DNA from: an uncultured Eggerthella sp.
Lineage (GTDB): Bacteria > Actinomycetota > Coriobacteriia > Coriobacteriales > Eggerthellaceae
Assembly (NCBI GenBank): GCA_902464295.1
Contig: CABQIW010000037.1
Location: 1 to 17,810 of the forward strand
Length of the DNA stretch: 17,810 nt
Reading direction: 5' to 3'
A program made the position numbers and the translations under genes. The notes beneath the pieces were generated by a model that saw only the letters and a list, made by a program, of their open reading frames with translations, did not search any database and had not been told where the DNA came from. Below, one piece after another: positions 1 to 6,698 of this stretch (position 1 is its first letter; every line of letters begins with the position of its first letter).

Positions 1-1108
1 CTTCGATACCGAGCACTTTCGCTGCCGAAAGCGTTCCCATCTCGAGCAGCGTTTGAGCGCTGATGAAATCGCGGTTGTTCAGCGCGCGCTGGATGAGCAG
101 CTCGACGCGCATTTCCGTAAACAGGTCGAGGAAGTCGAGCGAGCCGGGGGCACCAGTAGCGAGTCCGACGCGCAAGCCCGCACGCAAGTATTCATCGACT
201 GGCGCAACGCCCATGCCAAGCTGGGCATTCAAGCTCGGTGTCGCAGCGATGGCAACGTCGTATTCTTTCAGCTTGCTGATGTCTTCAGGGGTGACGCATA
301 CACCATAGATGACCATGACGTTCTCCGCCTCGAAGCCATCCCAGTTCAACACATAGTTCACCGGGGTAACGCCCGTAGGCAACCAAGGCGGAAGCTCCAT
401 GAAACCTGAAAGCTCGAAGCGCATATCGCTCTTGATCGCGCGACCATTCTTAACGAATCGATACTCTTCGCGGCTGCCGGCCAAACGCATAGCAACAGGA
501 AGATCGTGCTCGAGCGCATACTGCGAAACAACCTTGTAGATGAGCGGATGACACTGGAACACTGGGGCTGGAGCCAGACCAAACGAAACGCGATCAGACT
601 CGAGCTTCGATGACCACTTTTCCAGATCGCTCACGCCCTTCTTGAGCGAATAGTTAACGAGGTTCTTATCGATCGCCGAGATCTCACGGTATACCACGGC
701 ACGAAGACCGACTTTGTCGGCCGCTTTCGCCGCGGCGCCCGTTGTGGTGATGTCCCCCACCGTGGTGATGCCACTTGCGAGCGACTCGAGCGCGCCAAGA
801 TAAGCAGACTCATACGACTCTTCGGCCGAAAGGCGCCTGCGCAGATCGGAGATCTCCTTCATCCAGGCTGCGTAGGGAACATCGCTCATAAGTCCACGCA
901 GAATAGCATCTTCAAGACGCGCGTAGAGGTTGATCAAGCCAGGACAGATAGCGGCGGTACCGAAATCGCGCACCTCTTCTTCCGCATAGCGAATGCGCAG
1001 CATGTCTGCTTTGCCAATGTCGGCGATCTTGCCGTCTTTGACCAGAACAGCGCCGTTTTCGATCGGCGCAGACGAGACGGGTAAAACATGTTGTGCACAC
1101 AGCAGCAT
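1..1108 (-). CDS. Amidohydrolase-superfamily protein without metal ligands (3' end outside window)
   Basis: The reading frame is open for 369 codons from an ATG at 1108, with AGGAGG six bases upstream, to the left window edge; there is no frameshift. The fold matches the TRZ/ATZ-type amidohydrolases (chlorohydrolase, methylthioadenosine, aminodeoxyfutalosine deaminases). It has the N-terminal beta-sandwich, then PGLINL, the segment ASGITTVGD, GLAPAP, PVAMRLAGSREE, and a C-terminal LATGAPGS. Every metal-binding position is changed: the HxH pair is Tyr62-Ala-Arg64, the third His is Arg208, the fourth is Tyr268, and the Asp of the GTD motif is Gly319. The His of the usual PHxPY motif is also missing near residue 181. 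It should therefore not hydrolyse anything by the usual metal mechanism, although the surrounding scaffold is well kept. It lies 191 bases downstream of menG on the same strand, so a link to menaquinone synthesis (mqnX-like ancestry) is possible but unproven. Confidence is high for the superfamily and low for function. Confidence 0.85.
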   Translation of the reverse strand, partial: MLLCAQHVLPVSSAPIENGAVLVKDGKIADIGKADMLRIRYAEEEVRDFGTAAICPGLINLYARLEDAILRGLMSDVPYAAWMKEISDLRRRLSAEESYESAYLGALESLASGITTVGDITTTGAAAKAADKVGLRAVVYREISAIDKNLVNYSLKKGVSDLEKWSSKLESDRVSFGLAPAPVFQCHPLIYKVVSQYALEHDLPVAMRLAGSREEYRFVKNGRAIKSDMRFELSGFMELPPWLPTGVTPVNYVLNWDGFEAENVMVIYGVCVTPEDISKLKEYDVAIAATPSLNAQLGMGVAPVDEYLRAGLRVGLATGAPGSLDFLDLFTEMRVELLIQRALNNRDFISAQTLLEMGTLSAAKVLGIE

Positions 1109-1299
1109 GGCTTCCTCCTGAGATACTAGCTCACGCGATATCTTATCACGTAAACATGCGCATTCGCTGCCATGCACACTCTATATGCATTACTAGCAAG
1201 CTCGACGGAAAAAGATGACAAACTGCCCGGTCGTTCGTCGCCAACTCGACCAGTGGAGAGGGCAAGCATTTTGACTAATCTCAGTCGGTTGGTGAGGGG

Positions 1300-2070
1300 T
1301 TAGTTCTTGTGGGCGATGTGGACGGCGGCGACGCCGAAGGTGACGTTCGTCCATTCGATATCGGTGAAGCCCGCACCGCGCAGCATTTGCGCAAAACCTT
1401 CCTGGTCAGGAAACGCCTTGATGGATTTGGCCAGATAGATGAACCCCGATGCATCGCCCGTGCAGATCTTTCCCCACAGCGGAATACCGAAACGCAAATA
1501 GAACCGATACCCAAGGCGCATGAGCGGATTGGGAGGGGTAGAGAATTCGAGCACGCAGAGCGCACCGCCCGGCTTCAGCACGCGATACATCTCGGAGAGC
1601 GCTTGTTCGCGCTTGGGCATGTTGCGAATACCGTAAGACATGGTGATGACATCGAAGCTCTCGTCTTCATAGGGGATGTCTTGCCCGTCCACGACCGCAA
1701 GCTCAACGGGAACGCCGCGATTCTCCCCTTCTTCGAGACGCTCTTTAGCCACGTCGAGCATGGCAGGAGTGTAATCGGAAAGCACGATCTTCGCTGGCTT
1801 TTTGCGACTGCATGCCATGAAGCTCACATCACCGGTGCCGCCCGCGATATCGAGCAGCTGCGTTTCGGGCGTGATGGGCGATTTATCGATGAGCGTTTCG
1901 AGCCAGGAAATGTATTGGCCGAAGCTCGAAAGGCGGTTGAAGCGCTCGTAATCCCACGCGATATCAGTGAAGATCTTCTTCACGCGATCCGACGAAAGCT
2001 CCGCGGGGGCACTTTGGCCCGTTGCCGTATCGATCGAATGTTCGCTTGTCTCGAGCTTTGCCGCACCCAT
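1300..2070 (-). CDS. menG: Demethylmenaquinone methyltransferase, MenG/UbiE family
   Basis: SAM-dependent C-methyltransferase that carries out the last methylation of demethylmenaquinone to menaquinone, acting in the cytoplasm at the membrane face. The Rossmann-type methyltransferase domain shows the SAM motif LDIAGGTGD at about residues 73-81, the family signature GIRNM at about 147-151, RVLKPGG, and the C-terminal family block around YLAKSIKAFPDQEGF. I chose ATG 2070 (256 residues) because GAGGG lies about 10 bases upstream. An upstream in-frame GTG at 2091 would add seven residues, but its GAAGG abuts the start with no spacing. The N-terminal tail before the methyltransferase core is about 25 residues longer than in the shortest family members. 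A strong inverted repeat lies 53-95 bases upstream. The gene implies menaquinone-based anaerobic respiration. Confidence 0.93.
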   Translation of the reverse strand: MGAAKLETSEHSIDTATGQSAPAELSSDRVKKIFTDIAWDYERFNRLSSFGQYISWLETLIDKSPITPETQLLDIAGGTGDVSFMACSRKKPAKIVLSDYTPAMLDVAKERLEEGENRGVPVELAVVDGQDIPYEDESFDVITMSYGIRNMPKREQALSEMYRVLKPGGALCVLEFSTPPNPLMRLGYRFYLRFGIPLWGKICTGDASGFIYLAKSIKAFPDQEGFAQMLRGAGFTDIEWTNVTFGVAAVHIAHKN

Positions 2071-2121
2071 TTGCACTGCGCCCTCAATCACCCTTCATGT
2101 TCTCGAGCCTAGAATCAGCTC

Positions 2122-2166
2122 GCTTTCTTGTGCGCAATCTATCGTAGCTATCCGCACAAAGAAAGC
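2122..2166. repeat. Inverted repeat upstream of menG (13-bp arms, one bulge)
   Basis: The left arm GCTTTCTTGTGCG (2122-2134) pairs with CGCACAAAGAAAGC (2153-2166) with one bulged A, across an 18-base loop. Neither strand has a U-tract after it, so it is not an obvious intrinsic terminator. It sits between the stop of tsaB-rimI-tsaD and the start of menG. It could be an operator, a 5'-UTR structure in the menG transcript, or an end-of-transcript structure for the tsa gene. Confidence 0.6.
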
Positions 2167-2223
2167 AATCGAAGGTTTTAGGAGCGGCGCGATTATGGGC
2201 TGAATAGCTTTTAGGTGAACAGG

Positions 2224-4695
2224 CTAGTAAGGCTCATCGAGCGAAACGTGTGCTGCCACATCGCAATCGAAGTCAAAGAACTTGCCCGCACGATAGCGTT
2301 CGAGCGCAACGAGCGCGATCATCGAAGCATTATCGGTACACGCCTTCAGCGGAGGCATGGTCAAGCGAACGCCCAGTTCATCGCAGAGGATTTCGTAGGC
2401 TTCGCGCAACTTCGGGTTCGCAGCTACCCCGCCACCCAAGCAGAACTCGCACGCACCGGTTTGCTCAAGCGCCGCGCGTGCCTTGGCAACCTGCACATCG
2501 ATGACTGCTTGCTGGAAACTTGCCGCAATATCGGGCATGTTCCACTCTCTGCCCGCTTGCTGTTCTTTCTGCAAATAGGTGAGCACTGCCGTTTTGAGGC
2601 CTGAGAGCGAGAAGGTATAGTCGCCCGAATGGAGCATCGCACGTGGGAACTTGATCGCACGCGGATCGCCCTTCTCTGCAAGCTTAGAGATGAGCGGCCC
2701 GCCAGGGTATCCAAGTCCGAGCGCTTTGGCCACCTTATCGAACGCCTCCCCTACCGCATCGTCAAGCGTTTGGCCGAGCGTGGTGTATTCGCCCCAGTCC
2801 TTCACTTCCACGAGCATCGTATGACCGCCCGAAACAAGCGACACCACCATGGGCGGCTGAATCTGCGGGCAGGCAAGCTTGTTCGCATAGATGTGTCCTT
2901 CCAGGTGGTTGACCCCCACCAGCGGCAGATCGCAGCTCCACGCTAGCCCTTTCGCGAACGCGAGACCCACCACGAGCGCGCCTACCAAGCCAGGAGCATA
3001 CGTTGCCGCGACCGCCGAAAAATCCTTCCAGGTAAGGCTGGGGTCTTGAAGCGTTTCGCGTGCTTGCTCCAGGCATTCGAGCGCCACACCTGCAATAGCC
3101 TCGATATGCTTACGACTTGCGATCTCGGGCACCACGCCGCCGAAACGCGCATGGAAGTCGATCTGGGAAGCCACCACGTCGGCGATGATCTCACCTTCGC
3201 CGTTGATGATGGCGGCCGCCGTTTCATCACATGAGGTCTCGATCGCGAAGATGAGCGTCTCGGAAGAGGGCACGCCCTCATGCGCACGAGCGATGTCGTT
3301 GATCATAAGATCCATGCCTGCCACATCATGATGAGGCAGTGGCAACGGCCCTTCGTAGATCACGGCATCTTCGCGGTCAGAATAATAGCGCGGACGCACA
3401 CCGATGTTCTTCAAGCCCAGCTCTTCATAGAAACGATGCGCTCCTGTGTTCGTGATGCGCACCTCAAGCGACATCTCATGTGCGCCCAGGTCACGCGCGT
3501 CGAGTGCGATCTGCTCGATAAGCGAACGCGCGATTCCCAAACGCCTATAGCAAGGATCGGTCGCGACTTTCAAGATCTGCACCCCGCCATCAACGATCCA
3601 TCCGCCCGCATAGCCGATGAGCGTATCGCTTCCGTGTTCAACGGTTCGTTTTGCGGCATCTGACGTAAGGAACGCCGCCCACCAGGTGCGATCGCTGCGC
3701 GGCAGATCGTCGATGACCTGGGCTGCATTCCACGCGTCACTTCCCATCACGCGCGCCTCGAGCGCTTCAACTTCGCCCGCCCAAGAAGCATCGAGCGGAA
3801 CGAAACGCACTTCGAAGCCTGCGGGAAGCACGGAGCTGCTTTGGTCATCTTCGTGGCCTGGCTCTGCAGAGCCGCTCGCACAACACCCTTCTTTGGGGTC
3901 TGTCACCCCCACGCGCAACTCCTGCGCGCGCTCGGTGCCTTCTGGCATCTTCGCCAGCTTGATGCGTTCGTGCTCTTCCGCATCGGAAAGGCGCGTATAG
4001 ACGGGCAACAGCGCGAGCGGGTTGCCCAACGCTCGATCATCGGGAGCGAACGCGCCATCGCGCCAAGCGGCGTGAGCGCAGCGCAACAAACCAGCGCCCG
4101 TGGGATGCCAGTCGCTCTCGGGCGCAAGCTTGCCGAAGGGCGCGAACAGCTCAGCGAACTTACCGAGCGCATCACCCGTGATGGTCTGGCGTTCTGCAGA
4201 AGCTGCCAGCCACTCCTTCGCCGCCTCGGCCTTGATGACGAAATCGGCATTTTGGCGCACGGGACCTTCGTCGTTCAGCACATAGCGCACGGGATAGACT
4301 TCTTTGCGCATCGCATCACCAAGAACGACCACCTCGCCGCGCACGCCCTTCGCCCATTGATCCCACGCTTGAGCATCGAGCGTGGAGACGCCGAAGAGCG
4401 GCAGATCCAAACCAAGCGCGATCCCTTTTGCGGTTGCCGTGCAGATGCGCACACCCGTGAACGAGCCTGGGCCACGGCCGCAAGCCACACACGCAAGCTC
4501 GCTCTTGGCCACCCCTGCGTCTTCGAGCGCGGCATCGATCTTCGCGATGAGCTTTGTGTTCGAAGCGCGGAATGCAGGCGTTTCACACGATGCGAGCACC
4601 TTGATCGTGGCAGTTTCACGCTCGAGCTTCCCCACGCCAACAGCGATGATCTCGTTGGCGGTATCGAAGGCAAGTATGTAGTTCTTTTGGGACAC
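2224..4695 (-). CDS. tsaB-rimI-tsaD: Fused TsaB-RimI-TsaD: t6A37 tRNA modification plus GNAT acetyltransferase
   Basis: One polypeptide of 823 residues carries three proteins that are usually separate. Residues about 5-250 are TsaB (ILAFDTA, GRGPGSFTGVR). A polar linker follows to about 290. Residues about 292-450 are a RimI-type GNAT domain with the acetyl-CoA loop RRLGIA. Residues about 480-823 are TsaD, with FAIETSCDET, the metal ligands in NHLEGH (His597, His601) and CTDNAS (Asp788), SGGHT and GGGVAANPKLR; all catalytic features are intact. TsaD with TsaB transfers the threonylcarbamoyl group to A37 of ANN-decoding tRNAs; RimI acetylates the N terminus of ribosomal protein S18. I chose GTG 4695 because GAGAAGGA precedes it and it lies just after the tsaE stop. 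An upstream TTG at 4752 would overlap tsaE by 40 bases and adds no family sequence. tsaE is immediately upstream. Confidence 0.93.
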   Translation of the reverse strand: MSQKNYILAFDTANEIIAVGVGKLERETATIKVLASCETPAFRASNTKLIAKIDAALEDAGVAKSELACVACGRGPGSFTGVRICTATAKGIALGLDLPLFGVSTLDAQAWDQWAKGVRGEVVVLGDAMRKEVYPVRYVLNDEGPVRQNADFVIKAEAAKEWLAASAERQTITGDALGKFAELFAPFGKLAPESDWHPTGAGLLRCAHAAWRDGAFAPDDRALGNPLALLPVYTRLSDAEEHERIKLAKMPEGTERAQELRVGVTDPKEGCCASGSAEPGHEDDQSSSVLPAGFEVRFVPLDASWAGEVEALEARVMGSDAWNAAQVIDDLPRSDRTWWAAFLTSDAAKRTVEHGSDTLIGYAGGWIVDGGVQILKVATDPCYRRLGIARSLIEQIALDARDLGAHEMSLEVRITNTGAHRFYEELGLKNIGVRPRYYSDREDAVIYEGPLPLPHHDVAGMDLMINDIARAHEGVPSSETLIFAIETSCDETAAAIINGEGEIIADVVASQIDFHARFGGVVPEIASRKHIEAIAGVALECLEQARETLQDPSLTWKDFSAVAATYAPGLVGALVVGLAFAKGLAWSCDLPLVGVNHLEGHIYANKLACPQIQPPMVVSLVSGGHTMLVEVKDWGEYTTLGQTLDDAVGEAFDKVAKALGLGYPGGPLISKLAEKGDPRAIKFPRAMLHSGDYTFSLSGLKTAVLTYLQKEQQAGREWNMPDIAASFQQAVIDVQVAKARAALEQTGACEFCLGGGVAANPKLREAYEILCDELGVRLTMPPLKACTDNASMIALVALERYRAGKFFDFDCDVAAHVSLDEPY

Positions 4696-4712
4696 TGCGT
4701 ATCCTTCTCGCT

Positions 4713-5210
4713 TCACTCCGGGTGCTTGGCTGCTTGAATGCGCGCGAACCAAGCGTCGATGAGTACTTGCGTCTCTTCGCTTGTCGTGTGCGCTTCGATC
4801 GAACGCGCGTTATCCTCGCGCGTGGTGATCGAGATCCACAACGCTTGGGCGGGAATCTCCTCGGGGAACTTCGCGGCCCATTCGATGCAGCTCACCCCAT
4901 CGGCTTCGACATAGTCATAGAATGCGATGTCTTCAAGCTCGAACGCGTCTTCCAAGCGATACAGATCGAAGTGATAGAGCGGCAATCGGCCTTGATCATA
5001 GACGCTCATCACGTTGAACGTGGGTGACGTGACCGCTTCGCCAACGCCAAGTCCGCGCGCAAGCCCTTGGGTGAAGTGCGTTTTCCCTGCACCCAGATCG
5101 CCTTCGAGCGCGATCACCGTGCCGGGAGCAACCACCTCGGAAAGAGCAGCTGCTATTCGCTGCGTCTCTTCAACATTTAAGGAAGTGATCTTGCGATCCG
5201 CTAACTCCAC
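4713..5210 (-). CDS. tsaE: TsaE, ATPase of the tRNA t6A37 threonylcarbamoylation system
   Basis: Small P-loop ATPase that binds TsaB-TsaD and resets the complex between rounds of t6A formation. The Walker A motif GDLGAGKT (about residues 37-44) is followed by the family signatures SPTFNV, YHFDLYRL and IEWA. At 165 residues the length is typical. The start is ambiguous between GTG 5216 and GTG 5210. The AGGAG formed around the folD stop codon has no spacing to the first but about five bases to the second, so 5210 is preferred. It follows folD within about ten bases and precedes the TsaB-RimI-TsaD gene by 17 bases, so translational coupling in one operon is likely. Confidence 0.93.
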   Translation of the reverse strand: MELADRKITSLNVEETQRIAAALSEVVAPGTVIALEGDLGAGKTHFTQGLARGLGVGEAVTSPTFNVMSVYDQGRLPLYHFDLYRLEDAFELEDIAFYDYVEADGVSCIEWAAKFPEEIPAQALWISITTREDNARSIEAHTTSEETQVLIDAWFARIQAAKHPE

Positions 5211-5219
5211 ACGCACTCC

Positions 5220-6074
5220 TTAGCGCGCGCTGCGCTCTGCAGAACGAACCGTGTGCTCCATGGTGCAAGAGGTAGTGACCGATCCGATCCCGCCAGGAAC
5301 TGGCGTGATAGCTGCAACGATCGGCTCGACCGCCTCGAAATCGACATCACCGCACATGTGGCCTTCGGCATCGAAGTTGATGCCCACGTCGAGCACGATC
5401 TGGCCTTCCGTGAAATATTCCGCGCCGAACGCGCGAGCACGCCCCGTTGCGCAGATGACGATATCCGCCTGACGCGTGACTTCAGCCAAGTCGAGCGTCT
5501 TCGAATGGCAGATGGTCACGCTGGCATTGTGACGCAGAAGGATCATCGAAACTGGTTTGCCGATCACAAGCGAACGCCCCACCACCACAACGCGCTTGCC
5601 CTGAAGCGGAATAGCGTAATGATCGAGCACCTTAATGCAGGCCTCCGCCGTTGCAGGCGGCAAGGCATCGGGGTCATCGATGAAGATGCCACCAAGCGCC
5701 GCGACCGAAATGCCATCGACATCCTTATGAGGAACGAGCATATTGCAAAGCGCCTGCTCGTCCATGTATTCAGGAAGCGGACGGAACATCAAGCAACCGT
5801 GAATGCTCGCGTCTTCGTTGATGTATCTGATATCTCCCGCTACCAGTTCAGGATCAACGTTTTCGGGGTAGTCGAACACCTGCACTGCAATATCGAGCGA
5901 CTCGGCACGCGTGAGGGCCATGCGCTCGTAACTAAGATCGTCAGGGTTCGCGCCAACGCGCACGATCGCGAGCTTGGGAACGATGCCCTGCTGGCGCAGC
6001 AGTTCTACGCGCGGCTTAAGATCAGCCTCCATGGCTTCGACCACGGGTTTCGAACCGAGAATATGCGGGATCAT
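5220..6074 (-). CDS. folD: FolD-family methylenetetrahydrofolate dehydrogenase, probably lacking cyclohydrolase activity
   Basis: 284 residues, close to the normal FolD length. The NAD(P)-binding half is well conserved: GRSLVIGKP, VTICHSKT, DVGIN, GDVDFEAV and ITPVPGGIG. The folate-binding half is divergent. In the block that normally reads YxxxK, Tyr49 is kept but the catalytic Lys is Ala53. The Gln of the usual VQLPLP block is Phe97, in MFRPLP. The motif DVDG with Asp120 is kept, PCTP is PATA, and the Pro of GPMT is Ser. From family knowledge, the Lys and Gln are needed for the cyclohydrolase step, and the monofunctional yeast dehydrogenase Mtd1 has both replaced, with an aromatic residue at the Gln position. 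I infer a dehydrogenase that depends on the adjacent FchA-like protein for the next step. ATG 6074 has GGAG upstream and overlaps the stop of that gene by four bases. Confidence 0.9.
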   Translation of the reverse strand: MIPHILGSKPVVEAMEADLKPRVELLRQQGIVPKLAIVRVGANPDDLSYERMALTRAESLDIAVQVFDYPENVDPELVAGDIRYINEDASIHGCLMFRPLPEYMDEQALCNMLVPHKDVDGISVAALGGIFIDDPDALPPATAEACIKVLDHYAIPLQGKRVVVVGRSLVIGKPVSMILLRHNASVTICHSKTLDLAEVTRQADIVICATGRARAFGAEYFTEGQIVLDVGINFDAEGHMCGDVDFEAVEPIVAAITPVPGGIGSVTTSCTMEHTVRSAERSAR

Positions 6075-6688
6075 CGTTCAAGCTCCTTTACCACGGTTTC
6101 GTAAGCGCGATCAGCACGCACAGTGTATGCGTTGAGCAGGTTGCGCATCTCTTCTTGATACATGCTCGCACGATCACGATCGGTCATGGAAGCGCAGTTG
6201 ATCACCACATTGAGCGATGCTCCCTGCAATGCCGCCTTAGCGAAGAGCAGGCTGGCACCGGTATCGGAAAGCGCCATGCGCGAGCCTTTTTCCGCGAGCA
6301 CTTCTGCAAGCTCGATCACGCGCGCGCAGGTTTGCATGATGGAAAGCGGCACATCACACGCAGCGATGAGCGCCGTTTGCAGTGCCTCTTCTTTTGCGCG
6401 TTGTTCCTCAAACGTTTCACGCGGCATACCATAGGCCGCCGCAAGTGGAGCGAAGGCATTCGCATCTTCTTCAACAAGCTCGATCAGATGGTCGATAAGC
6501 GCGCTCAGCTGGTCGCAACAATCCTGAACTTCATCCTGAACAGCGCTGTAGGCAGCCTTGCCCAGCGTAAGGTTGCACACCATAGAAGAGAGTGCTGCTG
6601 CAAGCGCGCCGCAATAGGCGCTCGCTCCCCCACCACCTGGCGTGGGAGCTTTGCTCGCCAGTTCGTCGATAAAAGTACGGTCGATCAT
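6071..6688 (-). CDS. fchA: Cyclodeaminase/cyclohydrolase family protein, likely methenyl-THF cyclohydrolase
   Basis: 205-residue, mainly helical protein of the FTCD_C/FchA family, cytoplasmic. The N-terminal signature APTPGGGGASAYCGALAAA (from about residue 14) is the folate-binding glycine-rich segment of this family. The predicted reaction is the interconversion of 5,10-methenyl-THF and 10-formyl-THF. It lies between fhs and folD, exactly where the missing cyclohydrolase step of the one-carbon branch would be encoded. ATG 6688 lies ten bases after the fhs stop. Its ribosome binding site is weak, which suggests coupling to fhs translation. A longer in-frame extension upstream would run back into fhs and has no family similarity. 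The stop overlaps the folD start (ATGA). The alternative of a formiminoglutamate-related cyclodeaminase is less likely, because no histidine degradation gene is nearby. Confidence 0.88.
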   Translation of the reverse strand: MIDRTFIDELASKAPTPGGGGASAYCGALAAALSSMVCNLTLGKAAYSAVQDEVQDCCDQLSALIDHLIELVEEDANAFAPLAAAYGMPRETFEEQRAKEEALQTALIAACDVPLSIMQTCARVIELAEVLAEKGSRMALSDTGASLLFAKAALQGASLNVVINCASMTDRDRASMYQEEMRNLLNAYTVRADRAYETVVKELER

Positions 6689-6698
6689 AGAAGCCGGC

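Noticed and set aside
1203..1299. Possible terminator after menG (CTGGTCG with CGACCGG on the minus strand)
   Set aside because: The stem is short with a G-U pair and a 13-base loop, and the run of T lies about 14 bases beyond it. Too weak to annotate.
4696..4752. 19-codon upstream extension of the TsaB-RimI-TsaD gene
   Set aside because: It starts with TTG inside tsaE, has no ribosome binding site and adds no family sequence, whereas GTG 4695 has a good one.
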